Below are positions 30,668 to 41,925 of a DNA stretch of 64,000 nt, piece by piece. The notes beneath the pieces are model-generated. The model ran no database searches, was not told the DNA's origin, and was given only the letters and a program-made list of their open reading frames with translations. A program made the translations under genes and the position numbers. Numbering within the stretch: position 1 is the stretch's first letter; every line of letters starts with the position of its first letter. This DNA comes from Ashinkailepas kermadecensis. Its lineage: Eukaryota; Arthropoda; Thecostraca; Neolepadidae. The stretch is taken from assembly GCA_034440615.1 (NCBI GenBank), contig JAOTOM010003990.1:62001-126000 (forward strand), in the 5' to 3' direction.

Positions 30668-31270
30668 GTGGCCAATTGTACTATGGAGAACAAGTATGAA
30701 ATCTGGGGGCTGAAGGACCAGAAGACAGCAGAGCCACCTGGCGGTCGGCCTCCTCGTGACGTCAGCGAGCGGCCATCGACCGTCACGACAGGCCACGCCA
30801 GCTGCCGGCGGCCGACAGACGGTGGGAGTGCGGCGCCTTGGCAGCACCAGTGCAGCGAGTGTGGCGAAGGGGAGGGGTGGCCGGCGGAGCGGGTCGCGCC
30901 GCGCCACGGAGAAGGCCAAGTCGGTGGCGTGCGGGAGTGGAGCGCCGCGCCGCTGACCACATACTGCGACACGACGTCGGTGCTGTGCGGCTGCCTGCCT
31001 GTCATGCCGCGGGGTGAGATCGTGGCGACCGGGACGGCCGGCCGGCCCTCTCAGGCCGTGTCTTACGCGTCGGGCTGTCCCAGCCGACCGTGGGGCTGTG
31101 GCGCCCGGCCCATGCACACGTCGCCGCTGCGCGCCGCCAGCAGAGGGCTGCAGCTGATCGTGGGCGCCGCCACGGGCGCCGCCACCTACGCCTATTACCA
31201 CAAGGTGTACGGGTACGCTCCGCCGTCGCCGACGAATACCGCCGGCAGCAAGCCACCACCGTCGCAGTAG
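30668..31270 (+). CDS. Hypothetical protein with mitochondrial-type C-terminus
   Basis: A 200-codon GC-rich frame. The first 112 residues are low-complexity and may be non-coding. From M113 (31004) an 88-residue segment looks more protein-like: an arginine-containing presequence ending CGARPMHTSPLR, where RxMHTS resembles mitochondrial presequence cleavage sites, then a single hydrophobic helix LQLIVGAATGAATYAYYH and a short tyrosine/proline-rich tail. A small single-pass mitochondrial inner-membrane protein is conceivable, but no family is recognised. Overlapping GC-rich frames on the minus strand weaken the case. The 32-bp and 44-bp arrays begin about 0.8 kb downstream. Confidence 0.35.
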   Translation: MANCTMENKYEIWGLKDQKTAEPPGGRPPRDVSERPSTVTTGHASCRRPTDGGSAAPWQHQCSECGEGEGWPAERVAPRHGEGQVGGVREWSAAPLTTYCDTTSVLCGCLPVMPRGEIVATGTAGRPSQAVSYASGCPSRPWGCGARPMHTSPLRAASRGLQLIVGAATGAATYAYYHKVYGYAPPSPTNTAGSKPPPSQ

Positions 31271-32080
31271 AGTTCACGGCAACCACATGGCCCCGCTGCA
31301 TTACCAAATGGCGTGGAACCTCACAACCATCCCAGACCCAGTCCAGCCGAGCTAGGCTGGTCTGACAGGTCCAGCCTGGTGCAAGAGGCGGCGGGATTCA
31401 ATAGGGAAGCATGTGATGCTCCGACGCCAGCTCGTTGGATACACGGGAGTGGTTGACGCCTCTGCCTGCCCTCCCGGTGTGTGCATTTCGGAGCGACATC
31501 CTGCCGCCTGTATAATGACAGGCAGGCTGACATCACTGCCTGGAGCGACTTTTTTCGCCTGCACGCCCACGTCCTCTGGACTTTATCCCTACTAGTTCGT
31601 TGCCAGCTTCGTCATTGTTCGTGCTCGCCTAGCCAATGTTGTGATCGGTTTAGGTCAGATCACCATCACCTCCCGTGTGCTGCCGGCCCTCCCGGCGACG
31701 GGCGCACACGGCCGTTCCGCCTGTGCACGGCAGATTCACACGCCCTGCGGCGCAATCTCGCTCAGTCTCCCGCCAGCAGGGGTGGATCCAGAAGCCTGGC
31801 TTGAGGGCGAATTTCAAAAACATTTCCTCCGACTTCAGGAACAAACTGGTCAGATGTGAACAACTAACTTTAGGCGGATCAGCTTAAGACGATATTTGTC
31901 TTATAAAATGATGACATATTTCAGGAACATGCTATTTTAGTCCAAAATGTCCGCAAAAATCGTCCTCTTGGGGAGGGGGGACCGCCACTGCCCACCGGTG
32001 TCTACAGCTGTCACCGCCATCGCAGGCGCGACGAAGAATATGTGTCCCCCACCTGTTGTGGCACTGATGTAACGTCGAGT
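31271..32080. other. No gene recognised
   Basis: GC-rich to mixed sequence with short frames only. No repeat or RNA gene is evident. Confidence 0.35.
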
Positions 32081-32709
32081 CACACCGATGCAACAGCTGT
32101 GTGACGGCATGTCACACCGAGGCACCAGCTGTGTGACGGCATGTCACACCGAGGCACCAGCTGTGTGACGGTATGTCACACCGAGGCACCAGCTGTGTGA
32201 CGGCATGTCACCAGGCACCAGCTGTGTGACGGCATGTCACACCGAGGCACCAGCTGTGTGACGGCATGTCACACCGAGGCACCAGCTGTGTGACGGCATG
32301 TCACACCGAGGCACCAGCTGTGTGACGGCATGTCACACCGAGGTACCAGCTGTGTGACGGCATGTCACACCGAGGCACCAGCTGTGTGACGGCATGTCAC
32401 ACCGAGGCACCAGCTGTGTGACGGCATGTCACCCGAGGCACCAGCTGTGTGACGGCATGTCACACCGAGGCACCAGCTGTGTGACGGCATGTCACACCGA
32501 GGCACCAGCTGTGTGACGGCATGTCACACCGAGGCACCAGCTGTGTGACGGCATGTCACACCGAGGCACCAGCTGTGTGACGGCATGTCACACCGAGGAA
32601 CCAGCTGTGTGACGGCATGTCACACCGAGGAACCAGCTGTGTGACGGCATGTCACACCGAGGCACCAGCTGTGTGACGGCATGTCACACCGAGGCACCAG
32701 CTGTGTGAC
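32081..32709 (+). repeat. 32-bp minisatellite with a hairpin in every unit
   Basis: About 20 units of 32 bp (GGCACCAGCTGTGTGACGGC followed by ATGTCACACCGA). Each unit contains the inverted repeat GTGTGAC-GGCAT-GTCACAC, able to form a 7-bp stem. Units at about 32212 and 32431 are shortened by a few bases. Homogeneity is very high, suggesting recent amplification. Confidence 0.95.
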
Positions 32710-32897
32710 TGGACACGTGAGAAGACGACGCGGGATCGTCGGCTCGTCCGTCTGTGATGGCCGACTCTGGCCGTGCGGCGCGGCTACCCTGCAATCATCT
32801 GCTGGCCGGCCGCGTCAGCTTGCCACAATCGGATCAGATGAGAGCCGAGTGACGCCAGCTCGGGAAACCGTGCCGGGCTGCAGGTATCTAGAGGAGG

Positions 32898-33419
32898 CCG
32901 GCTCACGTGAGCTACAGACCAAGCTACAGACACCGTGACGGGCCGGCTCACGTGAGCTACAGACCAGCTACAGGCACCGTGACGGGCCGGCTCACGTGAG
33001 CTACAGACCAAGCTACAGACACCGTGACGGGCCGGCTCACGTGAGCTACAGACCAGCTACAGGCACCGTGACGGGCCGGCTCACGTGAGCTACATACCAG
33101 CTACAGGCACCGTGACGGGCCGGCTCACGTGAGCTACAGACCAGCTACAGGCACCGTGACGGGCCGGCTCACGTGAGCTACAGACCAGCTACAGGCACCG
33201 TGACGGGCCGGCTCACGTGAGCTGCAGACCAGCTACAGGCACCGTGACGGGCCGGCTCACGTGAGCTGCAGACCAGCTACAGGCTCCGTGACGGGCCGGC
33301 TCACGTGAGCTGCAGACCAGCTACAGGCACCGTGACGGGCCGGCTCACGTGAGCTACAGACCAACTACAGGCACCGTGACGGGCCGGCTCACGTGAGCTG
33401 CAGACCAGCCACCGACCAG
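32898..33419 (+). repeat. 44/45-bp minisatellite with E-box palindromes
   Basis: About 12 units (starts 32898, 32943, 32987, 33032, 33076 and onward). Every unit contains the 12-bp palindrome GCTCACGTGAGC, hence a perfect E-box CACGTG in the TCACGTGA context, followed by AGACCAGCTACAGGCACC and GTGACGGGCC. It lies about 190 bp after the 32-bp array, which shares the GTGACGG word. Confidence 0.95.
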
Positions 33420-34343
33420 CTGCGGCTTACACAGCAGCATCAACAGAGCAGAATGACGGCTGAGCAGGACGCCTGCTACGTCTCAGTCATTCCGACTGAC
33501 GGTCCGGACATACCTCGCCAGCAGAACTCGTGCTCTTTGTGTCGTCGATGCAGGTTGGACGATCCTGCATAGTAGAATGTCTTGCCCACGTGCTCGCCGT
33601 TTGCCCTTTGTTGTGGGGGCGGTGCAGCATGCTGTTGTGTCGCAATCTTACCAACCGCGGTAAACTCCGGGCTACGAAGGGGGCACTGGAGGCACGTGTT
33701 ACACCGATCGGGGAGGAGGTCGGCGCCCCAAGACGAGTGTTCCCCCGAGCAATGTTTTGCTTCTGCTCTATCTACATGTGAGCGTTTTCAAATGTCAAGC
33801 CCATATGCTTTTGTGTTCAGTGTTCACTCTCAAATATTAATGAGTTTTTATCTGTTGATGTGGTGGTGAGTGACGAGCTATAAAAAAAACTGCTGATCAA
33901 GCATCCAGCTTGAGCCAGGGAGTTTTTAGTGAACAACCTCTGCGTGGGGAAAATTGGTAAAATGGGCACCTATGCTGAAGGAAAAAAGGACACCTTTATT
34001 AATAAATACAGGACAATTGGGAGGGGCAAGGCAAAAAGGGCACAACGACTAGATGGGTAAACCAAACAGAGGGTTGGGAAATTTTCACCTAGCTAACATG
34101 CTAAGCACCCTGCCTCGACCTAAACGTATTTGGGTCAGGATAATGTGGTCCAGGATGATTTAAAGAGTGTAATATAAGTATGTATATTCGCTTACTACCG
34201 GAATCTTACCAAGTTCATTGCAGATGTCAATGTTGGTATGCGTCACATCTTAATGTGACTATATCTCGAATTTCCCAAGTTATCTGTCCAGTAAGTAGCT
34301 TGCCAGAACTTTAATTCAGGTGAGGTTCGAAGTATGTTGATAA
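33420..34343. other. No gene recognised
   Basis: Unique sequence between two satellites. Frames of 83-95 codons at 33530-33869 lack domains. Confidence 0.4.
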
Positions 34344-34611
34344 CATGACAAAATCCGCTTAACTTAATCCCAATATGACAAAATCCGCTTAACTTAATCC
34401 CAATATGACAAAATCCGTTTAACTTAATCCCAATATGACAAAATCCGTGTAACTTAATCCCAATATGACAAAATCCGCTTAACTTAATCCCAGTATGACA
34501 AAATCCGCTTAACGTATTCCCAATATGACAAAATCCGCTTAACTTAATCCCAATATGACAAAATCCGCTTAACTTAGTCCCAATGTGACAAAATCCGTTT
34601 AACTTAATCCC
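34344..34611 (+). repeat. 30-bp minisatellite
   Basis: Nine near-identical units of ATGACAAAATCCGCTTAACT with TAATCCCAAT, exactly 30 bp apart. The period is a multiple of three, but stop codons occur in each frame. Confidence 0.95.
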
Positions 34612-35185
34612 GTTTCATAGTTGATTCGTAGGAATCGTCCCCCCAATTTCCTCCGTAGGTATGGGTGCAGGTATGAATAGGAATATGAGTAATTATTATG
34701 GATGGTGGAAAATATAACCACAATCATAGGCGTAGCTTTAATGCTCTGGCAGGAGTCCTTACCAGAATTCGAAATATTTGCATGATTCTCTATCATGCTG
34801 GAGGGAGGAATGGGGCTTCGAAATGGTTCATACGACTTCATAACTAACTCGGTCTTCGTTAGACGATCACACACGCCATCTTCAATGAAGCGCGCTTACT
34901 TTAGCGAAGTCAATGCATCCATCATAAATAAGCACACCCGGAAATAAACGTAATAAACTTGGATAGGAGAGAAATAAACTTGATAATATTACTAAGAAAA
35001 TAGCAAAAGGGCTCTCTGAGAAACGTTCTTCGACTTAGCTAGCTTATGCGGTATGCTTGACAGTTTCACCTGGCACCTTGGTACACCATTGCCGCAATCC
35101 AACGGAGGATAAAAAATACTGGAACACCCCCTCGGTGCCGTTTCTGACCCATTAAATCAGCACCAACGCAGAGTAGCCGGCTGCT
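34612..35185. other. No gene recognised
   Basis: AT-rich unique sequence. No feature supported. Confidence 0.4.
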
Positions 35186-35886
35186 CAACTGTGCTGCCCA
35201 GCTGCTGCTGACGCTGCATGGTCGGCGCCCTACCCCACTACCAACTGTGCTGCCCAGCTGCTGCTGACGCTGCATGGTCTGCATGGTCGGCGCCCTACCC
35301 CACTACCAACTGTGCGGCCCAGCTGCTGCTGACGCTGCATGGTCGGCGCCCTACCCCACTGCCAACTGTGCTGACCAGCTGCTGCTGACACTGCATGGTC
35401 TGCATGGTCGGCGCCCTACCCCACTACCAACTGTGCTGCCCAGCTGCTGCTGACGCTGCATGGTCGGCGCCCTACCCCACTGCCAACTGTGCTGACCAGC
35501 TGCTGCTGACGCTGCATGGTCTGCATGGTCGGCGCCCTACCCCACTACCAACTGTGCGGCCCAGCTGCTGCTGACGCTGCATGGTCGGCGCCCTACCCCA
35601 CTGCCAACTGTGCTGACGCTGCATGGTCTGCATGGTCGGCGCCCTACCCCACTACCAACTGTGCGGCCCAGCTGCTGCTGACGCTGCATGGTCGGCGCCC
35701 TACCCCACTACCAACTGTGCTGCCCAGCTGCTGCTGACGCTGCATGGTCGGCGCCCTACCCCACTACCAACTGTGCTGCCCAGCTGCTGCTGACGCTGCA
35801 TGGTCGGCGCCCTACCCCACTACCAACTGTGCTGCCCAGCTGCTGCTGACGCTGCATGGTCGGAGCCCTACCCCACTGCCAACTGG
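35186..35886 (+). repeat. 56-bp minisatellite
   Basis: About 12-13 units of CAACTGTGCTGCCCAGCTGC, TGCTGACGCTGCATGGTCGG and CGCCCTACCCCACTAC. Some units carry an extra TCTGCATGG or lack the CCCAGCTGCTG part. The 56-bp period is not a multiple of three, so the apparent reading frames shift from unit to unit and are not coding. Confidence 0.95.
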
Positions 35887-38330
35887 CGGCCTGTGCACTC
35901 TAAACGTGACTGCACGCTGTACACCTGGATCAGATTCCGATAGAGTTACACTCGAGTGATGATTGTGCGCGTGTAGATATCTGCGATGACGGGCGGCCGC
36001 TGCAGGTTGCTCGGAGCAGACATTCGCAGCCGGGTGAAAGCGAGCTCGCTTCAATAAGAGCAGTGACCGCTGCAGCGAGCGGCGCACTGTGATCCGCATC
36101 GCGTCCAAACGTGGCCGCATCGCTGGCACGGCTCCAGAATGTGTTCAACAGAGAGCAGTGGCTGCCACGCTGGACTACAACGCACGACCGCAACGCTCGA
36201 CAAGTCAGGGCCGAGGCATGAGCAGGAAGTGTTCTGATGCGAGCCGGCTTGGCGTAGTGCCAGAAGTGCTCGCGGCACACACCCCTCCGATCGCCCCACA
36301 GCTGGCAGCTGTAAAGTTTCGATCTGTCTGCCGTGCCGCTCATGAGCATGTGTCACGCCGCCACCGCCACAGTTAACCTGCCTCTCAGCTGAGGTCTCCA
36401 GAAATGCTGGGCGGGCCCAGGGCGGCCTGGCGCGGAGTAGTGGTCTCAAGGACGAGCCGCTCCCTTCCATACCAGTGTCGGGTCTTAATGTTGCTGGTGT
36501 GTGCTTCGTGCTGTGCTGTCGTCTGGAAGATTATCAGATTTGGCCAGCGTTGTTTTGTAATACACGTTTTTTGCACTTGAGCTGCAGCGCTTTTCGTGAC
36601 ATTGGATGACATGGAATGACAATGAAAATAGACTGACCAACATATCGATGGATTTTGTGAGCCAGCCTTCAGGATAGATACAAAAGGTATTGGTTGATAG
36701 ATGCATCATCATGTTTTCCGTGGATAACTTCGGAGTTCCCGTGAAAAATACAAGCTGCATGGAAAGTTATACCGCAATTAATGTGCGGTTGGGTCGTCAG
36801 GTTAAGGTTCTGCCATTTATGACGTGCTTTCCTCGTGTATGGCTTAGGGAGAAAATGTAATCTCCCTGACGATACTACTCGCATTATCTTCGATGGCTCC
36901 AAAAGGCAACCTTTCTAAGGTACCTTTGATGCTCATTGGAATCCACATAGGATGTCGATTTGATTTCACATTGATGAGAAATGATCATGCAAACAATGAA
37001 GGCATTAATGCTTCCACTAGGTACAATATATATGCCAGAACACTGAATATTCGGTATTACTACTTGAGCATGACAAGGATTGCAATTTTCAAATCAGATT
37101 CAATCCGTATCCGCATGAACCAATCTAATCCCTATTCATATTGGTACGAGATAGACATATCCATCCATTATGCAATCGGTTTTCCAAAAATAATATTGCT
37201 AAACCTAATTGGTTGCCGTAATAAATGCTTACACATCCACGCACACGGCAACAGCCGAGATCACCAACACGGTGGGAGGCTAGCCAAAGCTCACCACACA
37301 CACAGTGATAAATAGCACGTAGATCATCAACATTATGTAATATTTTAGCTAACGAGTCTAAAAAACGATATACCTTTGCCTAAAAGTTATTTTCAATTTT
37401 CATTAGGAGCACCATCCTTTACAAACGCAGACACATTTCACTTCGGATCACATGTGCAGTCTGGTCAGTCAGCTAAGCTATGCTTATTTATAGTTAATGG
37501 ACATGAGCAGCGCCTGGAAGAATCCGACTACTACAAAGGAATGCAATACAATAAATACAATAACATCGGCTCCAAAATGAAATATTAAAAATACCCGCCA
37601 AGCTGATATGCAAATGAGTGTCCCTATCTTGAACAATACAGGTAGTTACATAAAATCGGCCTTGGTAGCTACCAGGCTCTATGAACTAGAATACACATTT
37701 GTCATACCAGATTCATAACCATTTCATTTCAAGCGTTAAAACATGCATCAACCTAAAGTTAGTAGTTGTTTCAGTTCATCGTGATTGACATGCATGTGCC
37801 TCGCAGTGCCCATCTAGGCACCTAGCAAGGAAGTGGCAATGGTGGTTCATTTGGAGAGATAGTCGAACCGGATTAGTTCGCTGACCATTGAAGAGATGGC
37901 CATAGCAGGAAGTTTTCTTCAACTTAAATATGCATTTCGTTTAATTCTAGACAGTCATTGATGACTTTACGTCAGATAAAACATGTAACATTATATAAAG
38001 CAGGTTTACGACCAATTTTTGTCAAAGAACCTGTTCGATTTGGCTCGATAGATGGCGCTAACGACGCCAGGCTCCTGCATGCATTCAAGATCAAGCGACT
38101 AACATTATCATCCCATCACGTGCCCCTAACGTCAAAAGCCTTTTATTTAGTAATATACCGTTCTAAATACATATTCATACAGACCACGATAAACTAGCGC
38201 TAAAACAACCATGCGTGTCTAATTTTGAACGGATATGTAGAGTTCTAGGAGCAAAACCCTGTTTTTGGTTTTTGTTTCGAAAGATAAGATATCGAACTTC
38301 ATTTCTGCACTTTTCAAATCGTATTGTGAC
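35887..38330. other. No gene recognised
   Basis: GC-rich from 35900 to 36470, with 139-codon minus-strand frames lacking domains. AT-rich and unique afterwards. A 140-codon plus-strand frame at 36893-37315 has compositionally random AT-rich content. Confidence 0.35.
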
Positions 38331-38890
38331 TGACCCGAAAGGTAAAATAGGTCACGTGACCTTAGGTCACGATGCTACGATTTCAATTATTCTGTAAACG
38401 AAAATTCCGAAATAGCCAAAAGATGCAGTGGCTCATTATGAGTTCACCGATAACTTTTGCATGATTCAGATTGTTCTTTATTGAGCTAAAGACCTCAAAA
38501 GACACGTTAGGTGATCTCTCAAAATTCCAGAGGCTAAAACTCCTTGATCATTGACCTGATCTTTCTAAAAATGGCACAGCTGGATTCGGCGCATTAAATA
38601 ACCCCACCCAAATATTTTCATCAAAATATAAAATATTGGGTGTTATCTTGGCTCTTTCGCTTGTCGATTTGTCGTGGAATGGGCCATATGTTGACCTCGG
38701 GCCACTCCTTTTTATCCAGAAATAAGTCTAAGGGAATTATCAGTGCCGAATTCGAGCCCAGCGTCCAATTCAAACATGGGAAGCCCGTCACAAATTACAG
38801 CTTCATTAAAATTGTTTTAACAACAATCCTCGATTTTGGCCAATATGCATCCCTATGGCTGGGTCATGACCTGGCCCAATGCCAGAAATT
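38331..38890. other. AGGTCA half-site cluster outside recognised elements
   Basis: Contains AGGTCACGTGACCTTAGGTC (about 38350-38369), a 14-bp palindrome of two half-sites plus a third, and TGACCT at about 38551, 38693 and 38866. The density resembles that of the TTAA elements, so this may be the eroded remains of a related element. No TTAA-bounded ends were identified. Confidence 0.3.
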
Positions 38891-39079
38891 CTCTGGACAG
38901 ATCGTGAATATATCTTGGACCATGTCGTGGAACATATCTGAGGCTCCAAATTACTATAAAAAAAAATAATGAAGATAATTAGTTGAAATCTCAAAGGGTA
39001 TGAAATTTGGTCTGGGTTCAGTTCGATGACCATATATTTCCTAAAACCTGTGATAAATAAAACCTGTGATATGCAAATT

Positions 39080-39880
39080 GTTGGCTTCACCACATTCTAC
39101 AATTCCTGTAAATTTGAAGCAAGTAAGTATGTTCGGGGAAATGTTTCCAGCGATGAAAATTGTTTGGGGTTAAACTCTTGGGCTTGAACTACGTCATTCA
39201 ATCTTGCATCACACTGACACAACATGTACACAAAAGATGTAAAAATTATGTGAGAATAGATGTATCATATTGAAGTTTATTGTCCTCATTTGTTTTTTCT
39301 GCCATCGTCGAAGGACCCGATGGAGTCATCTTTCCTTCTTCCAGGCACAGGTTAATCACTGATTACGCACGGTTCCCTTGATAGTCTTTGGACATTGAAA
39401 TAACTCGAGAAGTGGGAGTTGAAATATTGCAAGGCACAACAATACATTCATCCATAGCGTCACACGTTTGAATCTGTAATTATGAAATGGGCTCGACCGA
39501 CCATACGAAGCGCCTCCACAACGGTATGTAACTTCACCTGTTAACTCAGGCAAGATCAATGGGAAAATAGCATAGCGATAACATTCCCACAAGGTAATCA
39601 GTGATTGACTTGTGCCTGACCGAAGGAAAGATGAATTCCCCATCGGGATTTTCGGCGATAAGACAAAATTGAGGGCAAGACGCTCAAATGCTATAGCCAT
39701 ATTCTTACATCATCTTAACATCTTTTGGGCAAATATGTCTCTGTGTGATGCAAGGTCAATGACGTAAATGCGGTCCAAGTGTTCAACCTCCAAAGAATTT
39801 CGACTGTTGGCAACATTTCCCAGAAAATACTGATTTGTTTCAAACTTACATGACCTGTAGAACGTGGCCAGGCCACACCC
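39080..39880. repeat. Long imperfect inverted repeat (foldback)
   Basis: The left arm (about 39080-39366) and the reverse complement of the right arm (about 39587-39880) align throughout. Examples are TTCTACAATTCCTGTAAATT against TTCTACAGGTCATGTAAGTT, the shared CTTGCATCACAC, and TCATCTTTCCTTC with AATCACTGATTAC. The spacer is about 220 bp. The right arm is largely open on the minus strand (39356-39700 and 39710-39940) with a protein-like sequence (FYRSCKFETNQYFLGNVA). The left arm has stops. It may be two inverted copies of an unknown coding segment or a foldback transposon. Confidence 0.7.
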
Positions 39881-40050
39881 ATTGTCGACAGAAAATGTCC
39901 ATTGAGAACTTAAGTTGGCTTGCGCATGATCTTCCACCAACGCATTTATTTCACTTGCAAATGTGTGATCTACCAGTCTCTACCAGTCTCAATGTTTGTG
40001 GGCATCCACCGCGCGTGCCGCTCCAGTCCTACTTCCCTGCATGCTGTAGC

Positions 40051-40378
40051 CACTGGCGGATCTAGCCCACCGGTTTGGGGGGGGACTTTCGGTTTTCGGC
40101 GTCAGCCCCGCCCCTCCCCCAGTGGCGTGCCTAGGATTTGCATGAGAGTGGTCGAACGGATTTGGAGGGTGCCCATCCTGCCAATGTTTTTGGTTTAATA
40201 GCACGGAATTCCGACCACTATGAGGCACATTAAAAAAAAACTAATGGCAACATACTTTCCCCAACCTACCACCACCGTTTCTAAGTTACCGGATTATTGT
40301 TCTTGTTTACCAGAACATTCACGTTAACGTTCAACGTCTTGGACCACGTCAACGTTCGTGCACGTGTACACACTGGCG
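40051..40378. other. hAT-like end fragments
   Basis: ACTGGCGGATCTAG with a G run (about 40053-40083) and CAGTGGCGTGCCTAGGATTT (about 40121-40140) resemble ends of non-autonomous hAT-like elements. The second resembles CAGTGACGTACCTA at about 54475. No matching right end was found. Confidence 0.3.
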
Positions 40379-40520
40379 CAGGGGTGTCGATTAAAAAAAA
40401 AACATCAGGGGGGGGCGAAGTGCCATCGCACTAGAACCCCCCCCAACCAAAAACTCATCGGATTTCGCCCACTATACTTTCGGATCTCAGAAATTCTGAT
40501 TTTTTATTCCACGATGTGTA
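40379..40520 (+). mobile_element. Left end of 6052-type hAT-like element
   Basis: Begins CAGGGGTGTCGAT and follows the left 125 bases of the 6052-6595 element (GAAGTGCCAATGCACTAGA, ATCGGATTTAGCCCACTATA with small changes). The sequence then diverges, and no right end with matching target duplication is nearby. Confidence 0.65.
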
Positions 40521-41029
40521 TGCGTATGTTTATTCAGCATCCTCACCAACGGGGAAAATCGTCCAATAACTGGTGAAGTCTAATAATTAAAAGAGCAGTG
40601 CACAGTACATGTCAACATAACAACTCTGAGTAATAGCATGCGACTGCAGTGCCATATAGTGGGCTCGGTTTTATCGTCGCCGTCACCGTCACCGTTACCC
40701 TCCTCCTCACTCCACACACCAACAAACACACGCCGGCTTAAATAAAAATACTTCAGCAATCAGATGCAGGCCTTGATGGCCTTGATGGATACACCGTCCT
40801 TGATGGAGCATCAGAGCACAGCAGACCTGAACTGTGATGACGATGAGTGAAAGTATTTCCTTGGTGCCTAACAGGGAGGGGAATTTTTCCCTTTAGTACG
40901 CCACTGCGGCTGCTGAACGTGTTTTTTTTCGCAGATTGCACGATCGAGAGTAGAAAGGCCCTTCGGATAATTTTCTTTCGGGACCCATTCCGAATTTTCC
41001 GTTGCTCTGGTCAATTCGATAGAGTCTCC
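40521..41029. other. Unassigned, with a block shared with 59.0 kb
   Basis: 40870-41035 (TACGCCACTGCGGC, a T run, then ATTTTCTTTCGGGACCC and so on) corresponds to 58990-59160, showing the same lead-in to the degenerate GC-rich repeats. The rest is unique. Confidence 0.4.
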
Positions 41030-41925
41030 TTGTGATTTTTGTGGTGGTCTATTTTTTAAGCGCCATGCAGGATATTTTTGGACCCGGGTACAATTCTTCG
41101 GGCTCCCAGTGCGTTTTTTTTCGGTGCCCCAACAGGTTTTTTTTCCGGCGTCCGACGATTTCTTATTTTGTGGATATCTTGACGCAATTTTTGTATCCGC
41201 AGGGTGACATTCCGGGTATATATTGGTTCTTGGGAAGTCAGCTGCGACTTGTGGGGCTCCGGCGCGACGTTTTGGCACCAGTGAGATTTCGAAGAGAAGC
41301 GGCGTTATTTTTTGTGGGCCCCGTGGTCACTTGTTGGGATCCCTTGCGCGAGTTTTAGTGGCTACAACACGTTTTGGGGGGCCCAACACATTTGTGGGCT
41401 TTTGGAGCCATTGTTGAGAACCCAGATTGATTTTCCGTGTCCGGACTGTTTTTCTTTTCCCCAGCTTCATTTGTTGGGTGATCTCAACGAGACTTTTAGA
41501 ATCCCGGTGCGACCTGTCATGCCTCTAGCGTGACTTTCAGGGCCCGGGTGAGAATTCTTAGTACCCCCAGTCTCAGCGTGATTTTTAGGAGGCCCTGGCC
41601 CGACCGTTTGTGGCCCCTGTCGTGATTTTCTTCAACCCCGGCACGACTTTTTTGCGGTCCCAGCGTGATTTTCAGGGGCCCAGGTGCAGACTTTTGAGGC
41701 CCCAGCGTCATTACCAGGTGCCCCTGCGCTACCTTTGGGGGCCCCCAATGTGATTTTTCTGAGCCCCGGTGCGATTTTTGATGGGCCAAGCGGGATTTTT
41801 AGGGAGCATGGCGCATTTTTTTCCTGAGCTCGGCGGATTCTTGGGGGCCCCACAACCTGTCAGGAGGAGGGGGAGGGGGTGGGGGGGGGGGGGGGGCAAC
41901 TGCCCACAATGCCGCCCCCCCATTC
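41030..41925 (+). repeat. Degenerate GC-rich interspersed repeat, long copy
   Basis: About 30 loose phrases such as GGGGCCCCCAATGTGATTTT and CCCCGGTGCGATTTTT. It ends in CCCCACAACCTGTCAGGAGG, a G run, and GGGCAACTGCCCACAATG. The same end occurs at about 45470-45510, leading into the duplicated 3.3-kb block. Confidence 0.65.

Noticed and set aside
32081..33419. CRISPR array
   Set aside because: Units are contiguous tandem repeats without unique spacers, in a eukaryotic genome.
34344..34611. CRISPR-like 30-bp repeats
   Set aside because: No spacers; a simple minisatellite.
35186..35886. Plus and minus reading frames rich in GALPHYQL or VGRRPCS words
   Set aside because: The 56-bp period is not a multiple of three, so frames change each unit. 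This is a non-coding satellite.
36893..37315. 140-codon plus-strand protein
   Set aside because: AT-rich, Ile/Asn/Tyr-heavy composition typical of chance frames, with no motif.
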